The notes: a model not told the origin generated them from the sequence alone. DNA of 40,062 nucleotides from DASYTH01 sp035762905 (GCF_035762905.1 NZ_DASUCC010000125.1:1-40062), one strand, 5' to 3'. Positions 24,013 to 31,774 are shown, numbered from the stretch's first letter. Translations and numbers: made by a program.

Positions 24013-26139
24013 GTGTCGATCGCGATCACGGCGGAGCAGCGGGCGATCCAGGAATCCATCTCCGACGCTACCGCGCGGGCGAACACCGTAGGGGTGGTTC
24101 GGGCCATGGCGGCCGGCGAGTCCACCGAGTGGCGCACACCCTGGCCGACCCTGGCCTACCTGGGATTGTTCGGAATCGCGTTACCGGCTCCGTTCGGTGG
24201 CGGCGGGCTGGACGACCAGGCCGTCGCGCTGGAGGCGGCCGCGGCCGCGCTGGTTCCCGGGCCGGTGCTGCCCACCGTGCTGGCCGGGCTGCTGCTCGCC
24301 CGCGACCCGGACCCGGTCGCGGCCAAGGAACTGATGCCCGGGCTGGCCGACGGCACCGCGATCGCCGCGGTGGCACTGGACACCGGCACGCTGACGGTGC
24401 GGGACCTGGTGGTCAGCGGCGAGGTGGACCGGGTGCCCGGCGCGGACGACGCGACGTACCTCGTGCTCGGCGCGCACGGCAGCGCGGGCGAGGTCTGGTT
24501 CGTGCTCGACCCCGGCTGGCCCGGCGTGACGGTGACCGCCCGGTCCGGCGCGGATCCGTCCGTTGCCCAGGGCCGGATCCGGCTGGACGGCGTCGCCGTT
24601 CCGGCCGAGCGGGTGCTGCCCGGCCTCTCACTCGCCGCCGTCACCGACCTGGCCGCGACGCTCGGCGCCGCCGAGGCCGCAGGCGTCGCCGGCTGGTGCG
24701 TGCGGACCGCGGCCGCATACGCCGCGCTGCGCGAGCAGTTCGGCCGGCCGATCGGCGCGTTCCAGGCGGTCAAGCACCTGTGCGCGGAGCTGCTCTGCCG
24801 CGCCGAGCGGGCCGCGGCGCTGGCCTGGGACGCGGCCCGGTGCCACGGTTCGGCGCCCGAGGCGCACCCGCTGGCCGCCGCCGCGGCCGCGGCCGTCGCG
24901 CTGGATGCCGCCGTGGACAACGCGAAGGACTGCATTCAGGTGCTCGGCGGCATCGGGTTCACCTGGGAGCACGACGCGCATCTGTACCTGCGCCGGGCGA
25001 TCGCGCTGCGCGAGGTGCTCGGCGGCAGCGGCCGGTGGCGGCGGCGCGCCGCCGAACTGGCGCTTGCCGGCACCCGCCGCCGGCTCGAGCTGCGCTCCGA
25101 ACAGGACGAGGCCCGCACGGCCGCGCGCGAGTTCGCCGCCCGGGTGGCCGCGCTTGCGCCGGGGCCGGGGCGGATCGAGCTGGCCGACTCGGGCTACCTG
25201 GTGCCGCACTGGCCGCGGCCGTACGGCCTGGACGCCGGACCGGCGGCGCAACTGGCCATCGACGAGGAACTGGCCGCGGCCGGCGTGCCGCGTCCGGATC
25301 TGGTGATCGGTGCCTGGGCGGTGCCGACGATCATCCGGCACGGCACCGACGCGCAGCGCGACCGGTTCGTCCGGCCGACGCTGCGCGGCGAGATCGAGTG
25401 GTGCCAGCTGTTCAGCGAGCCCGGTGCCGGGTCGGACCTCGCGTCGCTGCGCACCAGGGCGAGCCGGGTGGCCGGCGGCTGGCGGCTGACCGGCCAGAAG
25501 GTCTGGACCTCGCGGGCGCGCGAGGCGGACTGGGCGATCTGCCTGGCCCGCACCGGTCCGGAGGTGCCCAAGCACAAGGGGATCACCTACTTCCTGGTGG
25601 ACATGCGCACGGACGGCATCGAGATCCGGCCGCTGCGCGAGATCACCGGCGAGGCCCGGTTCAACGAGGTGTTCCTGACCGACGTGTTCGTGCCGGACGA
25701 CTGCGTGGTCGGCGCGGTGAACGAGGGCTGGCGGCTGGCCCGCACCACGCTGGCCGCCGAGCGGGTGGCGATCGGCGGCGGGTCGTCGCTCGGTGCGGCC
25801 GTCGAGGCGTTGCTCGGCCGGGTGGCCGACCCGGACCCGGTGACGCTGGACCGGATCGGGGCGACGGTCGCCGCGGGGCTCGCGGTGTCGCTTGTGGACT
25901 TCCGGGCCACGCTGCGCCGGATCGACGGCCAGGACCCCGGCGCGGAGTCCAGCGTGCACAAGCTGATCGGGGTGCGGCACCGGCAGGACGTGGCCGAGCT
26001 GGCGATGGACCTGTCCGGCGCGGACGGCGCGCTATTGCACGAGTTTCTGCTCACCCGGTGCCTGAGCATCGCCGGCGGCACCACCCAGATCCTGCTGAAC
26101 GTGATCGGCGAGCGGCTGCTCGGGCTCCCTCGGGAGTGA
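24013..26139 (+). CDS. fadE34: Fused two-domain acyl-CoA dehydrogenase FadE34 (ChsE3)
   Basis: A 708-residue protein in which two acyl-CoA dehydrogenase units are fused, the size and layout of mycobacterial FadE34/ChsE3. That enzyme dehydrogenates the C24 (3-oxo-cholenoyl-type) CoA thioester in steroid side-chain degradation. The N-terminal half (about 1-345) has LREQFGRPIGAFQAVKHLCAELL and VLGGIGFTWEHDAHLYLRRA. The C-terminal half has the substrate/FAD signature CQLFSEPGAGSDLASLRTRA, then KVWTSRAREADWAICLARTG, and ends ILLNVIGERLLGLPRE. It is divergent from kstR across a KstR operator, the same adjacency as in Mycobacterium tuberculosis. GTG 24013 has no Shine-Dalgarno sequence and may be leaderless. 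Its 3' end overlaps the convergent esterase gene by 108 bp. Confidence 0.92.
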   Translation: MSIAITAEQRAIQESISDATARANTVGVVRAMAAGESTEWRTPWPTLAYLGLFGIALPAPFGGGGLDDQAVALEAAAAALVPGPVLPTVLAGLLLARDPDPVAAKELMPGLADGTAIAAVALDTGTLTVRDLVVSGEVDRVPGADDATYLVLGAHGSAGEVWFVLDPGWPGVTVTARSGADPSVAQGRIRLDGVAVPAERVLPGLSLAAVTDLAATLGAAEAAGVAGWCVRTAAAYAALREQFGRPIGAFQAVKHLCAELLCRAERAAALAWDAARCHGSAPEAHPLAAAAAAAVALDAAVDNAKDCIQVLGGIGFTWEHDAHLYLRRAIALREVLGGSGRWRRRAAELALAGTRRRLELRSEQDEARTAAREFAARVAALAPGPGRIELADSGYLVPHWPRPYGLDAGPAAQLAIDEELAAAGVPRPDLVIGAWAVPTIIRHGTDAQRDRFVRPTLRGEIEWCQLFSEPGAGSDLASLRTRASRVAGGWRLTGQKVWTSRAREADWAICLARTGPEVPKHKGITYFLVDMRTDGIEIRPLREITGEARFNEVFLTDVFVPDDCVVGAVNEGWRLARTTLAAERVAIGGGSSLGAAVEALLGRVADPDPVTLDRIGATVAAGLAVSLVDFRATLRRIDGQDPGAESSVHKLIGVRHRQDVAELAMDLSGADGALLHEFLLTRCLSIAGGTTQILLNVIGERLLGLPRE

Positions 26140-27357
26140 CCGCCGGTAGGCCCAGTCCAGGAACCGCTGCACCGCGCGGACCACGTGCGCGCTGCGGATG
26201 GACGGGAAGATGTCGAACGCGTGCTGCGCGCCGGCCAGCTCCGCATACGCCACGGGGTTGCGGGACACCGCGCGCAGCGCGTCGACGAACGCCCTGGCCT
26301 CCGGCACCGGAACCAGGCTGTCGTCGTGGCCGTGGATGACGAAGAACGGCGGGGCGTTCTCGTGCACCCGGGCCAGCGGGGAGGCGGACCGGTAGACCTC
26401 CGGGCTGCGCACCGGGTCCACCCCGACCACCGCCCTGGCCAGCCAGCGCAGCCGCTGCTTCGTCGCCCGGGTCCCGGTTTCGGCCGCGAAGTCGTACACG
26501 CCGTAGTGCGGGACGCAGGCCTGCACCGAGGTGTCGGCCTGCTCGAAGCCCGGCTGGAACGCGGGATCGTTCTGGCTCAACGCGAGCAGCGCGGCCAGGT
26601 GCCCGCCGGCCGACCCGCCGGTGACCACCACGAACGACGGGTCGGCGCCGTACTCGGCGCCGTGCTCGCGGATCCAGACCAGCGCCCGCTTGAGCGCCAC
26701 CACGTGCTCCGGCCAGCGCGACCGGGGCGAGAGCGGATAGTTCGCCGACACGCACACCCAGCCCCGGGCCGCCATGTGCAGCATCAGCGGAATCCCTTGC
26801 TGCTCCTTGTTTCCCAGGATCCAGGCACCGCCGTGCACGTGCAGCAGCACCGGCCGCCCGGTCGGCTTCCCCTTGTGCTGGAAGACGTCCAGGCTGAACC
26901 GCCGGCCGCCGGGCGCGTAGGCGATGTCGCGCAGCCGGACCACGTCGGGGTTGCGCATCCGGAACGGCATCATCAGGTCCCGCCACGGGATGGCCAGGTC
27001 GGCGGCGACCGGAACGTGTTCCAGCTCACTGGCGTAGTCCGGACCGAGCGTGTCGGTCAACGCCTTCTCCACCTCGGTGCGGGCGCCCCGACCGGACATG
27101 ATCAGCGCGCCGAGCCCGGCGATGGACAGCGCGCTCATGGCCAGCGCGGCCCGGTCGGCCCCGGTCCGGTACTGCCCGCGGGCCACCTGGGTGAGGGCGC
27201 CTGCGCCCTGCGCGACCAGCAGTTGGGGCGCCAGCTCGGCGGTCAGCCAGCCGGCGAAGAACGCCGGGATGGATGCCGCCGCCCCGTGGGCCGGGCGCAG
27301 TGCGTTCGCGGTCAGGCCGAGTTGGACGGCGCGCCGGGCCAGACGCAGTCTGCTCAT
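26032..27357 (-). CDS. Alpha/beta-hydrolase, hormone-sensitive-lipase-type esterase
   Basis: Esterase of 441 residues, similar in size and motifs to mycobacterial LipC-like carboxylesterases. The N-terminal 110 residues are hydrophobic with membrane-spanning potential (AALAMSALSIAGLGALIMSG). The catalytic core has the oxyanion motif HVHGGAWILG, the nucleophile elbow VVTGGSAGGHLAAL, the acid in VIHGHDDSLVPVPEA and the His in AGAQHAFDIF. The last 36 codons (EPEQPLADHVQQ onward) are read from the strand opposite the fadE34 3' end and are not a recognisable part of the fold. ATG 27357 follows GAAAGGA. Its place between fadE34 and the chsH2 operon suggests it de-esterifies sterol or lipid esters; that is inference. 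Confidence 0.85.
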   Translation of the reverse strand: MSRLRLARRAVQLGLTANALRPAHGAAASIPAFFAGWLTAELAPQLLVAQGAGALTQVARGQYRTGADRAALAMSALSIAGLGALIMSGRGARTEVEKALTDTLGPDYASELEHVPVAADLAIPWRDLMMPFRMRNPDVVRLRDIAYAPGGRRFSLDVFQHKGKPTGRPVLLHVHGGAWILGNKEQQGIPLMLHMAARGWVCVSANYPLSPRSRWPEHVVALKRALVWIREHGAEYGADPSFVVVTGGSAGGHLAALLALSQNDPAFQPGFEQADTSVQACVPHYGVYDFAAETGTRATKQRLRWLARAVVGVDPVRSPEVYRSASPLARVHENAPPFFVIHGHDDSLVPVPEARAFVDALRAVSRNPVAYAELAGAQHAFDIFPSIRSAHVVRAVQRFLDWAYRRSLPREPEQPLADHVQQDLGGAAGDAQAPGEQKLVQ

Positions 27358-27579
27358 GCTGTGTCCTTTCGGCTCGCTCCGCTCGCGTGAGCGGGCCTTG
27401 GGGCGGTGTCTTCCCTCGTGCGCTGCTCGGCCACTCGTTCCTCGCGGCCTGCGCTGCTCCTCAGTCCAGACACCGCCGGCCCGCTCATGTCGCGGCGCCC
27501 GGTGATTCGCTCGCCAACTCGCTCATGCACCCGACCATGCCAGCCGCGTCCCTACCGGACAACCGGACGTTCCCACTAG

Positions 27580-27597
27580 ACTAGAACGAGTTCTAGT
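27580..27597. promoter_or_regulatory. KstR operator before chsH2
   Basis: ACTAGAACGAGTTCTAGT is a perfect 18-bp palindrome around the KstR core TNNAACNNGTTNNA. It ends 11 bp before the chsH2 start codon and just touches the Shine-Dalgarno region. Confidence 0.88.
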
Positions 27598-27608
27598 TTG
27601 GAGGTCGG

Positions 27609-28514
27609 GTGGACGAGATGCGGCGGGCGGCCGGCGAGGTGGCCGCGCGAGGGGAGTCGGAGCGGCGGGTCGCGGCCGACCCGGTGAACGTGCCGATGGT
27701 GCGGCACTGGGTGGCGGCGATGGGCGACCGCAACCCGGTGTACCTGGACGAGGCCGCGGCGCGGAGCTGCGGGCACGCCGGGCTGGTGGCGCCGCCGGCC
27801 ATGGCCCAGGTGTGGACCATGCCGGGACTCGCCGGGATGCGCGCCGCGGACGATCCGTTGGCGGCGATGGGAAAGGTCCTCGACGACGCCGGCTTCACCT
27901 CGATCGTGGCGACCAACTGCGAGCAGGTCTACCACCGGTACCTGCGGCCGGGTGAGCGGGTCTCGGTCTCCTCCCGGCTCGGCGAGGTGACCGGGCCCAA
28001 GCGGACCGCGCTGGGTGAGGGGTGGTTCGTCACCACGCACTCCACCTGGTACGTGGGCGACGAGCCGGTGGCCGAGATGATGTTCCGGGTGCTGAAGTTC
28101 GCCCCGCCACCGCCCGCCCCGGCCGGCGGACTGCGGCCGGTGGTGAGCCGGGACACCGAGTTCTTCTGGGCCGGCACCGCGCGCGGCGAGCTGCGCATCC
28201 AACGGTGCGGCTCGTGCCGGGCGGTGCGCCATCCACCCGGACCGGGCTGCCCGCGGTGCGGGGCGCTGAAGCCGGAGTACGTGGTGTCGGCCGGACTCGG
28301 CGAGGTGTACAGCTTCGTGGTGCACCACCATCCACCGGTGCCGGGCCGCGCGCTGCCGTTCGTGGTGGCGCTGGTCGAACTGGACGAGGGGGTGCGGGTG
28401 CTGGCCGAACTGACCGGGGTGGTGCCGGCGGCGGTGCGGGTCGGCCTGCCGGTGCGGGTCTCGTTCGAGCGGGTCGACGACGAGCTGACCCTGCCGGTCT
28501 GGCGGCCGCGATGA
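27609..28514 (+). CDS. chsH2: ChsH2-like enoyl-CoA hydratase subunit (MaoC + DUF35)
   Basis: A 301-residue protein with an N-terminal MaoC-like hot-dog domain (about 1-155) and a C-terminal DUF35 OB-fold domain. The latter has a zinc-ribbon motif with Cys200, Cys203, Cys214 and Cys217. In the hydratase motif the Asp is kept (Asp40 in GDRNPVY) but the catalytic His is Tyr45, as expected because the partner ChsH1 supplies the active site. In mycobacteria ChsH1-ChsH2 hydrates the steroid 17(20)-enoyl-CoA, and the DUF35 domain docks the aldolase Ltp2. GTG 27609 follows GGAGG by 4 bp. A KstR operator lies directly upstream, and the stop overlaps chsH1 in ATGA. Confidence 0.9.
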   Translation: MDEMRRAAGEVAARGESERRVAADPVNVPMVRHWVAAMGDRNPVYLDEAAARSCGHAGLVAPPAMAQVWTMPGLAGMRAADDPLAAMGKVLDDAGFTSIVATNCEQVYHRYLRPGERVSVSSRLGEVTGPKRTALGEGWFVTTHSTWYVGDEPVAEMMFRVLKFAPPPPAPAGGLRPVVSRDTEFFWAGTARGELRIQRCGSCRAVRHPPGPGCPRCGALKPEYVVSAGLGEVYSFVVHHHPPVPGRALPFVVALVELDEGVRVLAELTGVVPAAVRVGLPVRVSFERVDDELTLPVWRPR

Positions 28515-28891
28515 GGGCGGGCGAGCAGCTGCCGGAGCTCCGGATCGACGTGACGCCGACGTTCGTGGTGAGCACGGCGATCGCGACGCGGGACTACCAG
28601 GACGTGCACCACGACCGGGACGCCGCGGTCGCGCGCGGGTCCCGGGACATCTTCCTCAACATCCTCACCGACACCGGGCTGGTGCAGCGGTTCGTCACCG
28701 ACTGGGCCGGGCCGGGCGCGCTGGTGCGCGGCATCGCGCTGCGGCTCGGGGTGCCCTGCTATGCCGGCGAGACGCTGGTGTTCTCCGGCCGGGTGGCGGC
28801 GGTCGAGGACGGCGAGGCGACGGTGGACGTGGTGGGCCGCAACGGTCTCGGCGATCACGTGACCGCGACCGTGCGGTTGGTGCTCCCATGA
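28511..28891 (+). CDS. chsH1: ChsH1-like enoyl-CoA hydratase subunit (MaoC)
   Basis: A 126-residue single hot-dog hydratase subunit. The catalytic pair is Asp28 and His33 in RDYQDVHHD, with spacing D-x4-H and positions matching Asp29/His34 of mycobacterial ChsH1. Its size is close to the 129 residues of Rv3541c. It completes a heterotetrameric hydratase with ChsH2. ATGA overlaps join it to chsH2 before and ltp2 after, so the three genes should be translated together in fixed ratio. Confidence 0.9.
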   Translation: MRAGEQLPELRIDVTPTFVVSTAIATRDYQDVHHDRDAAVARGSRDIFLNILTDTGLVQRFVTDWAGPGALVRGIALRLGVPCYAGETLVFSGRVAAVEDGEATVDVVGRNGLGDHVTATVRLVLP

Positions 28892-30030
28892 CCGCGGCCA
28901 TCGTGGGGATCGGGGCGACCGAGTTCTCCAAGGACTCCGGGCGCAGCGAGCTGCGGCTCGCGGTGGAGGCGGTCGGCGCCGCGCTGGCCGACGCCGGGCT
29001 GCGACCGTCCGATGTGGACGGAATGGTGACGTTTTCCATGGACGCCAACGCCGAGATCGCCCTCGCCCGGGAGCTGGGCGTTCCCGAGCTGACCTTCTTC
29101 AGCCGGATTCCGCACGGTGGCGGGGCGGCCTGTGCCACCGTGCAGCAGGCGGCGCTGGCCATCGACGCCGGGGTCGCCTCGGTCGTGGTGTGCTACCGGG
29201 CGTTCAACGAGCGGTCCGAGCGCCGGTTCGGCCGGGTGTCGGCCGAGGCGGCGTCGTCCGGTGTGGACAATGGCTGGCACTACCCGATGGGACTGGCCAC
29301 GCCGGCCGCGTCGGTGGCCATGATCGCCCGGCGGTACATGCACGAGTTCGGCGCCACCAGCGCCGACTTCGGCCGGGTCGCGGTGGCCGACCGCCGGCAC
29401 GCGGCCACCAACCCGAACGCCTGGTTCCACGGCCGGCCGATCACGCTCGCCGAGCACCAGGCGTCCCGCTGGATCGTGGAACCGTTGCGGCTGTTGGACT
29501 GCTGCCAGGAAAGCGACGGCGCCGTCGCGCTCGTGGTCACCGGCCTCGACCGGGCTGCCGACCTCCCGCAGCGCCCGGCCGTGGTGCGCGCCGCGGCGCA
29601 GGGCAGCGGCCCGGACCAGTTCGTGATGAACAGCTTCTACCGCGACGACCTGGCCGGGCTGCCGGAGATGGGCGTGGTCGCCCGCCAGCTCTGGCGGCAG
29701 TCCGGCATCGGCCCGGCCGAGGTGTCGGTGGCCGTGCTGTACGACCATTTCACCCCGTTCGTGCTGCTCCAGTTGGAGGAGCTGGGTTTCTGCCCGCGCG
29801 GGCAGGCCCGGCACTTCATCGCCGACGGCGCGATCGAGCTGGACGGCACCCTGCCGGTCAACCCGCACGGCGGCCAACTCGGCGAGGCGTACATCCACGG
29901 CATGAACGGCATCACCGAGGCGGTGCGCCAGATCCGCGGCACGGCGGCGAACCAGATCGCGGACGTGCGGAACGTCCTGGTCACCGCCGGCACCGGAGTG
30001 CCGACCAGCGGCCTCGTCCTTGGCGGGTAA
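28888..30030 (+). CDS. ltp2: Steroid side-chain aldolase Ltp2
   Basis: Thiolase-fold lipid-transfer-like protein of 380 residues. Ltp2 performs the retro-aldol cleavage of the 17-hydroxy steroid-CoA, releasing propionyl-CoA and the C17-ketone (androstenedione-type nucleus). The N-terminus MTAAIVGIGATEFSKDSGRS and the AACATVQQAALAI stretch are typical of this thiolase-like family. Tyr285 (VLYDHFTP) and Tyr335 (GEAYIHGMNG) are 50 residues apart, the same spacing as the two essential tyrosines described for the Thermomonospora enzyme. It functions bound to the DUF35 domain of ChsH2, encoded upstream. It is followed by a strong terminator. Confidence 0.92.
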   Translation: MTAAIVGIGATEFSKDSGRSELRLAVEAVGAALADAGLRPSDVDGMVTFSMDANAEIALARELGVPELTFFSRIPHGGGAACATVQQAALAIDAGVASVVVCYRAFNERSERRFGRVSAEAASSGVDNGWHYPMGLATPAASVAMIARRYMHEFGATSADFGRVAVADRRHAATNPNAWFHGRPITLAEHQASRWIVEPLRLLDCCQESDGAVALVVTGLDRAADLPQRPAVVRAAAQGSGPDQFVMNSFYRDDLAGLPEMGVVARQLWRQSGIGPAEVSVAVLYDHFTPFVLLQLEELGFCPRGQARHFIADGAIELDGTLPVNPHGGQLGEAYIHGMNGITEAVRQIRGTAANQIADVRNVLVTAGTGVPTSGLVLGG

Positions 30031-30113
30031 TTGTCCCCTTTCCGGTGATTTTCTGACCTGGGCCAGGGTCTGCCATTGCGGCAAACTCGAAGGCGGGTGT
30101 CCACCTGACGGGA

Positions 30114-30142
30114 ACCCCGGCCCACCATGATTGGGCCGGGGT
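30114..30142. terminator. Bidirectional hairpin terminator after ltp2
   Basis: A perfect 11-bp stem (30114-30124 with 30132-30142) around a 7-base loop, between the convergent ltp2 and DUF397 genes. It is G/C-rich, so it can act in both directions. Confidence 0.85.
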
Positions 30143-30150
30143 CCTCGCTC

Positions 30151-30351
30151 CTACAGTTGGCCGCTCTTGACCGCGCCGATGAACGCGAGCCCGGTTCGGG
30201 CGTTCAGAGCCAGCAGCGGCCCTTCAGCATTCTTCGAATCGCGCACAGCGAAGCTGGCCTCGGTGTGGGCCAACTCGACGCACTGTCCGGACGTGGCCGA
30301 ACGACTCGACTTCCGCCACCTCGCCCTGGCGAAGTCGCTCATTGCGGTCAT
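30151..30351 (-). CDS. DUF397 protein
   Basis: A 66-residue protein of the actinomycete DUF397 family (PF04149). It shows the pattern ARWRKSSRSATSGQCVELA followed by FAVRDSKNAEGPLLAL. These small proteins are encoded next to XRE-DUF5753 regulators in Streptomyces and Pseudonocardiales; in several cases the pair behaves as regulator and antagonist or as a toxin-antitoxin-like couple. The ATG overlaps the stop of the upstream XRE gene (ATGA) and follows AAAGGA. It lies 9 bp from the terminator shared with ltp2. No steroid-related role is expected. Confidence 0.9.
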   Translation of the reverse strand: MTAMSDFARARWRKSSRSATSGQCVELAHTEASFAVRDSKNAEGPLLALNARTGLAFIGAVKSGQL

Positions 30352-31199
30352 GGGATGTCCTTTCGGATCCGGTTGATCAATGGGATAGACTCATCTGGCG
30401 GACAGGCGAGTACCCGCAGATGGTTCATTACCTGGGCATATTCCTGCAGTTCATCCGGCTGTTCGAAGAACAACCCCCGCACCCGAGTCTCGACGTAAGC
30501 CAGGCCGGCGTCGCCGGGGATCGGGAATGACAGGATCGTGAACGAGCCATGCAGGCCCGGGTGTGGCACGACGCCTCCCGGGAGCACCTGCACCTCGACA
30601 TTCGGTAGTTCGGCCAGCTCCACCAGGTGCGCGAGTTGAGCACGCATGACCTCGCGGCCACCGACCGGCGCTTCGAGCACATGTTGGGAGACAACGAGCC
30701 ACAGCTGGATCGGTGACTCGGAGGTGAGCAACTCCTTGCGCCGTAGGCGCAGCCGCAACCGCCTGCGCACCTCGGCCTCGGACAGGCCCTGGCCATGGCC
30801 GCGCAGCAGCGCCTCGGCGTACTCGGCCGTCTGCACCAGCCCCATCAGCACCATGGCGTCGTAGGACTCGATCTGCGTGGCACCGGCTTCCAGTCCGATG
30901 TAGAGGTTGAACTGCTCCGGATCCGTTGTAGCGGCCTCTGTTGCCGTGCGCTTGCGGGCCGCCGGCAGGATGGCGAGCAGTTCCTCCTTGTCCTCGGTGG
31001 CCTCGTAAAGGTCGAGGAGAGTGATCAGCTCTGGGTCCGGCGGGATGCTCCGCATGGTCTCGAAGTGGTTGATCCGTCCGGCGGCGATGCCGGTGCGATT
31101 GGCGGCCTCGCGCTGGGTGAAACCGGCATTCTCCCGGTAACTGCGCAGGGCCACGGCGATGCGCCGCCGCAGCACGGCGACCGACGTGGCCAGGAGCAT
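30348..31199 (-). CDS. XRE-family regulator with DUF5753 domain
   Basis: A 283-residue transcriptional regulator. The helix-turn-helix spans about residues 10-65 (LRSYRENAGFTQREAANRTGIAAGRINHFETM). The rest is the DUF5753 ligand-type domain with its usual features (GLVQTAEYAEALLRG, RRLRLRLRRKELL, QLAHLVELAELPNVEVQVLP, and the end AQVMNHLRVLA). It forms an operon with the DUF397 gene. ATG 31199 follows GGGAG by 7 bp; an in-frame ATG at 31229 is less likely. The region in front, 31250-31265, contains short palindromes that could be its own operator. Confidence 0.9.
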   Translation of the reverse strand: MLLATSVAVLRRRIAVALRSYRENAGFTQREAANRTGIAAGRINHFETMRSIPPDPELITLLDLYEATEDKEELLAILPAARKRTATEAATTDPEQFNLYIGLEAGATQIESYDAMVLMGLVQTAEYAEALLRGHGQGLSEAEVRRRLRLRLRRKELLTSESPIQLWLVVSQHVLEAPVGGREVMRAQLAHLVELAELPNVEVQVLPGGVVPHPGLHGSFTILSFPIPGDAGLAYVETRVRGLFFEQPDELQEYAQVMNHLRVLACPPDESIPLINRIRKDIP

Positions 31200-31249
31200 G
31201 GAGTTTCTCCCGTGGGGAGGGGTTAACACGATCGGCGGAACCAGAAACC

Positions 31250-31265
31250 GTAGAATCTACATGTA
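31250..31265. promoter_or_regulatory. Nested palindromes in the XRE/small-gene divergent gap
   Basis: GTAGAATCTAC (31250-31260) and TACATGTA (31258-31265) overlap by three bases. TAGAAT on the plus strand and TAGATT on the minus strand resemble -10 boxes, so this may be a divergent promoter and the target of the XRE protein. Confidence 0.4.
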
Positions 31266-31281
31266 TGGTCTACTGGCCCCT

Positions 31282-31310
31282 GGGTGGCGCGCGTCACACG
31301 CGCGCCACCC
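31282..31310. other. Hairpin 1 of a structured leader
   Basis: A perfect 12-bp stem (31282-31293 with 31299-31310), composed of GGGTGGCGCGCG and its complement, with the 5-base loop TCACA. It lies in the divergent gap, 86 bp before the next plus-strand start, without a T-run. Attenuator, RNA element or protein-binding DNA site are all possible. Confidence 0.65.
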
Positions 31311-31319
31311 TATACCGAA

Positions 31320-31368
31320 GATCAGGGGCGCCGCAGTGGACACCCCCCAGCCGTGGGCGCCCCTGATC
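31320..31368. other. Hairpin 2 of a structured leader
   Basis: A perfect 13-bp inverted repeat (31320-31332 with 31356-31368) around a 23-base spacer, starting 9 bp after hairpin 1. The right arm ends 28 bp before the start codon at 31397. The two stems together occupy most of the leader. Confidence 0.65.
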
Positions 31369-31396
31369 GAATTCCTTGCGTCACCGCGGGGTTGAT

Positions 31397-31774
31397 GTGG
31401 ATGAGTTGGAAGCTCTACTGACGGAGGCCGGACAACGGGGCTTTCTCTGGTACATGTTCCAGTCCGACAACAACGGCCCGGACGTCGTGGCCGGCGTTTT
31501 CAAGTGGAACGAATGCGCCGATGTCTATGTATTGCAGGATTGCGAGCATGCGCACGCCTACCGGTTGCCGACCAGGGCGACCGAGGACGACGTGTTCGCC
31601 CCGGCCAAGGTGCTCTGGTGGTACGGCGCGTGTCCGGTGTGGACACTGCGGGCGCTGCTGACCCTACCCGGGCCCGAAGACCCGGAGGCTCCGGCCGACC
31701 TCGAACCGGCACCACCCGGAGCCGGTGTGCCGGGCGAGCGGATGCCGGTGCGCATGCGCAAGCGGGGTCACTGA
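31397..31774 (+). CDS. Small protein of unknown function
   Basis: About 125 residues, no family recognised. The N-terminal part looks folded (LEALLTEAGQRGFLWYMFQSDNNGPDVVAGVFKW is rich in aromatic and aliphatic residues), with Cys in NECADVYVLQDCEHAHAY and an AKVLWWYGACPVWTLRALL helix. The last 40 residues are Pro-rich, acidic then basic (MPVRMRKRGH), and probably disordered. GTG 31397 has GGGG 6 bp upstream; a TTG at 31376 is an alternative. Its 3' end overlaps the convergent chsH3 by 7 bp. The gene lies next to the XRE/DUF397 pair and probably arrived with it; inference. Confidence 0.6.
   Translation: MDELEALLTEAGQRGFLWYMFQSDNNGPDVVAGVFKWNECADVYVLQDCEHAHAYRLPTRATEDDVFAPAKVLWWYGACPVWTLRALLTLPGPEDPEAPADLEPAPPGAGVPGERMPVRMRKRGH

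Noticed and set aside
24013..26139. FadE34 as an artificial fusion of two genes
   Set aside because: Length and two-domain layout match the known FadE34/ChsE3 family, and it lies next to kstR as expected.
30362..30382. AT-richer patch near the DUF397/XRE junction as a promoter
   Set aside because: It lies inside the XRE coding region, and the overlapping ATGA junction explains DUF397 expression without it.
31159..31395. 78-codon open frame covering the two hairpins
   Set aside because: It starts inside the XRE gene on the opposite strand and spans two perfect inverted repeats. No Shine-Dalgarno sequence or family resemblance was found.
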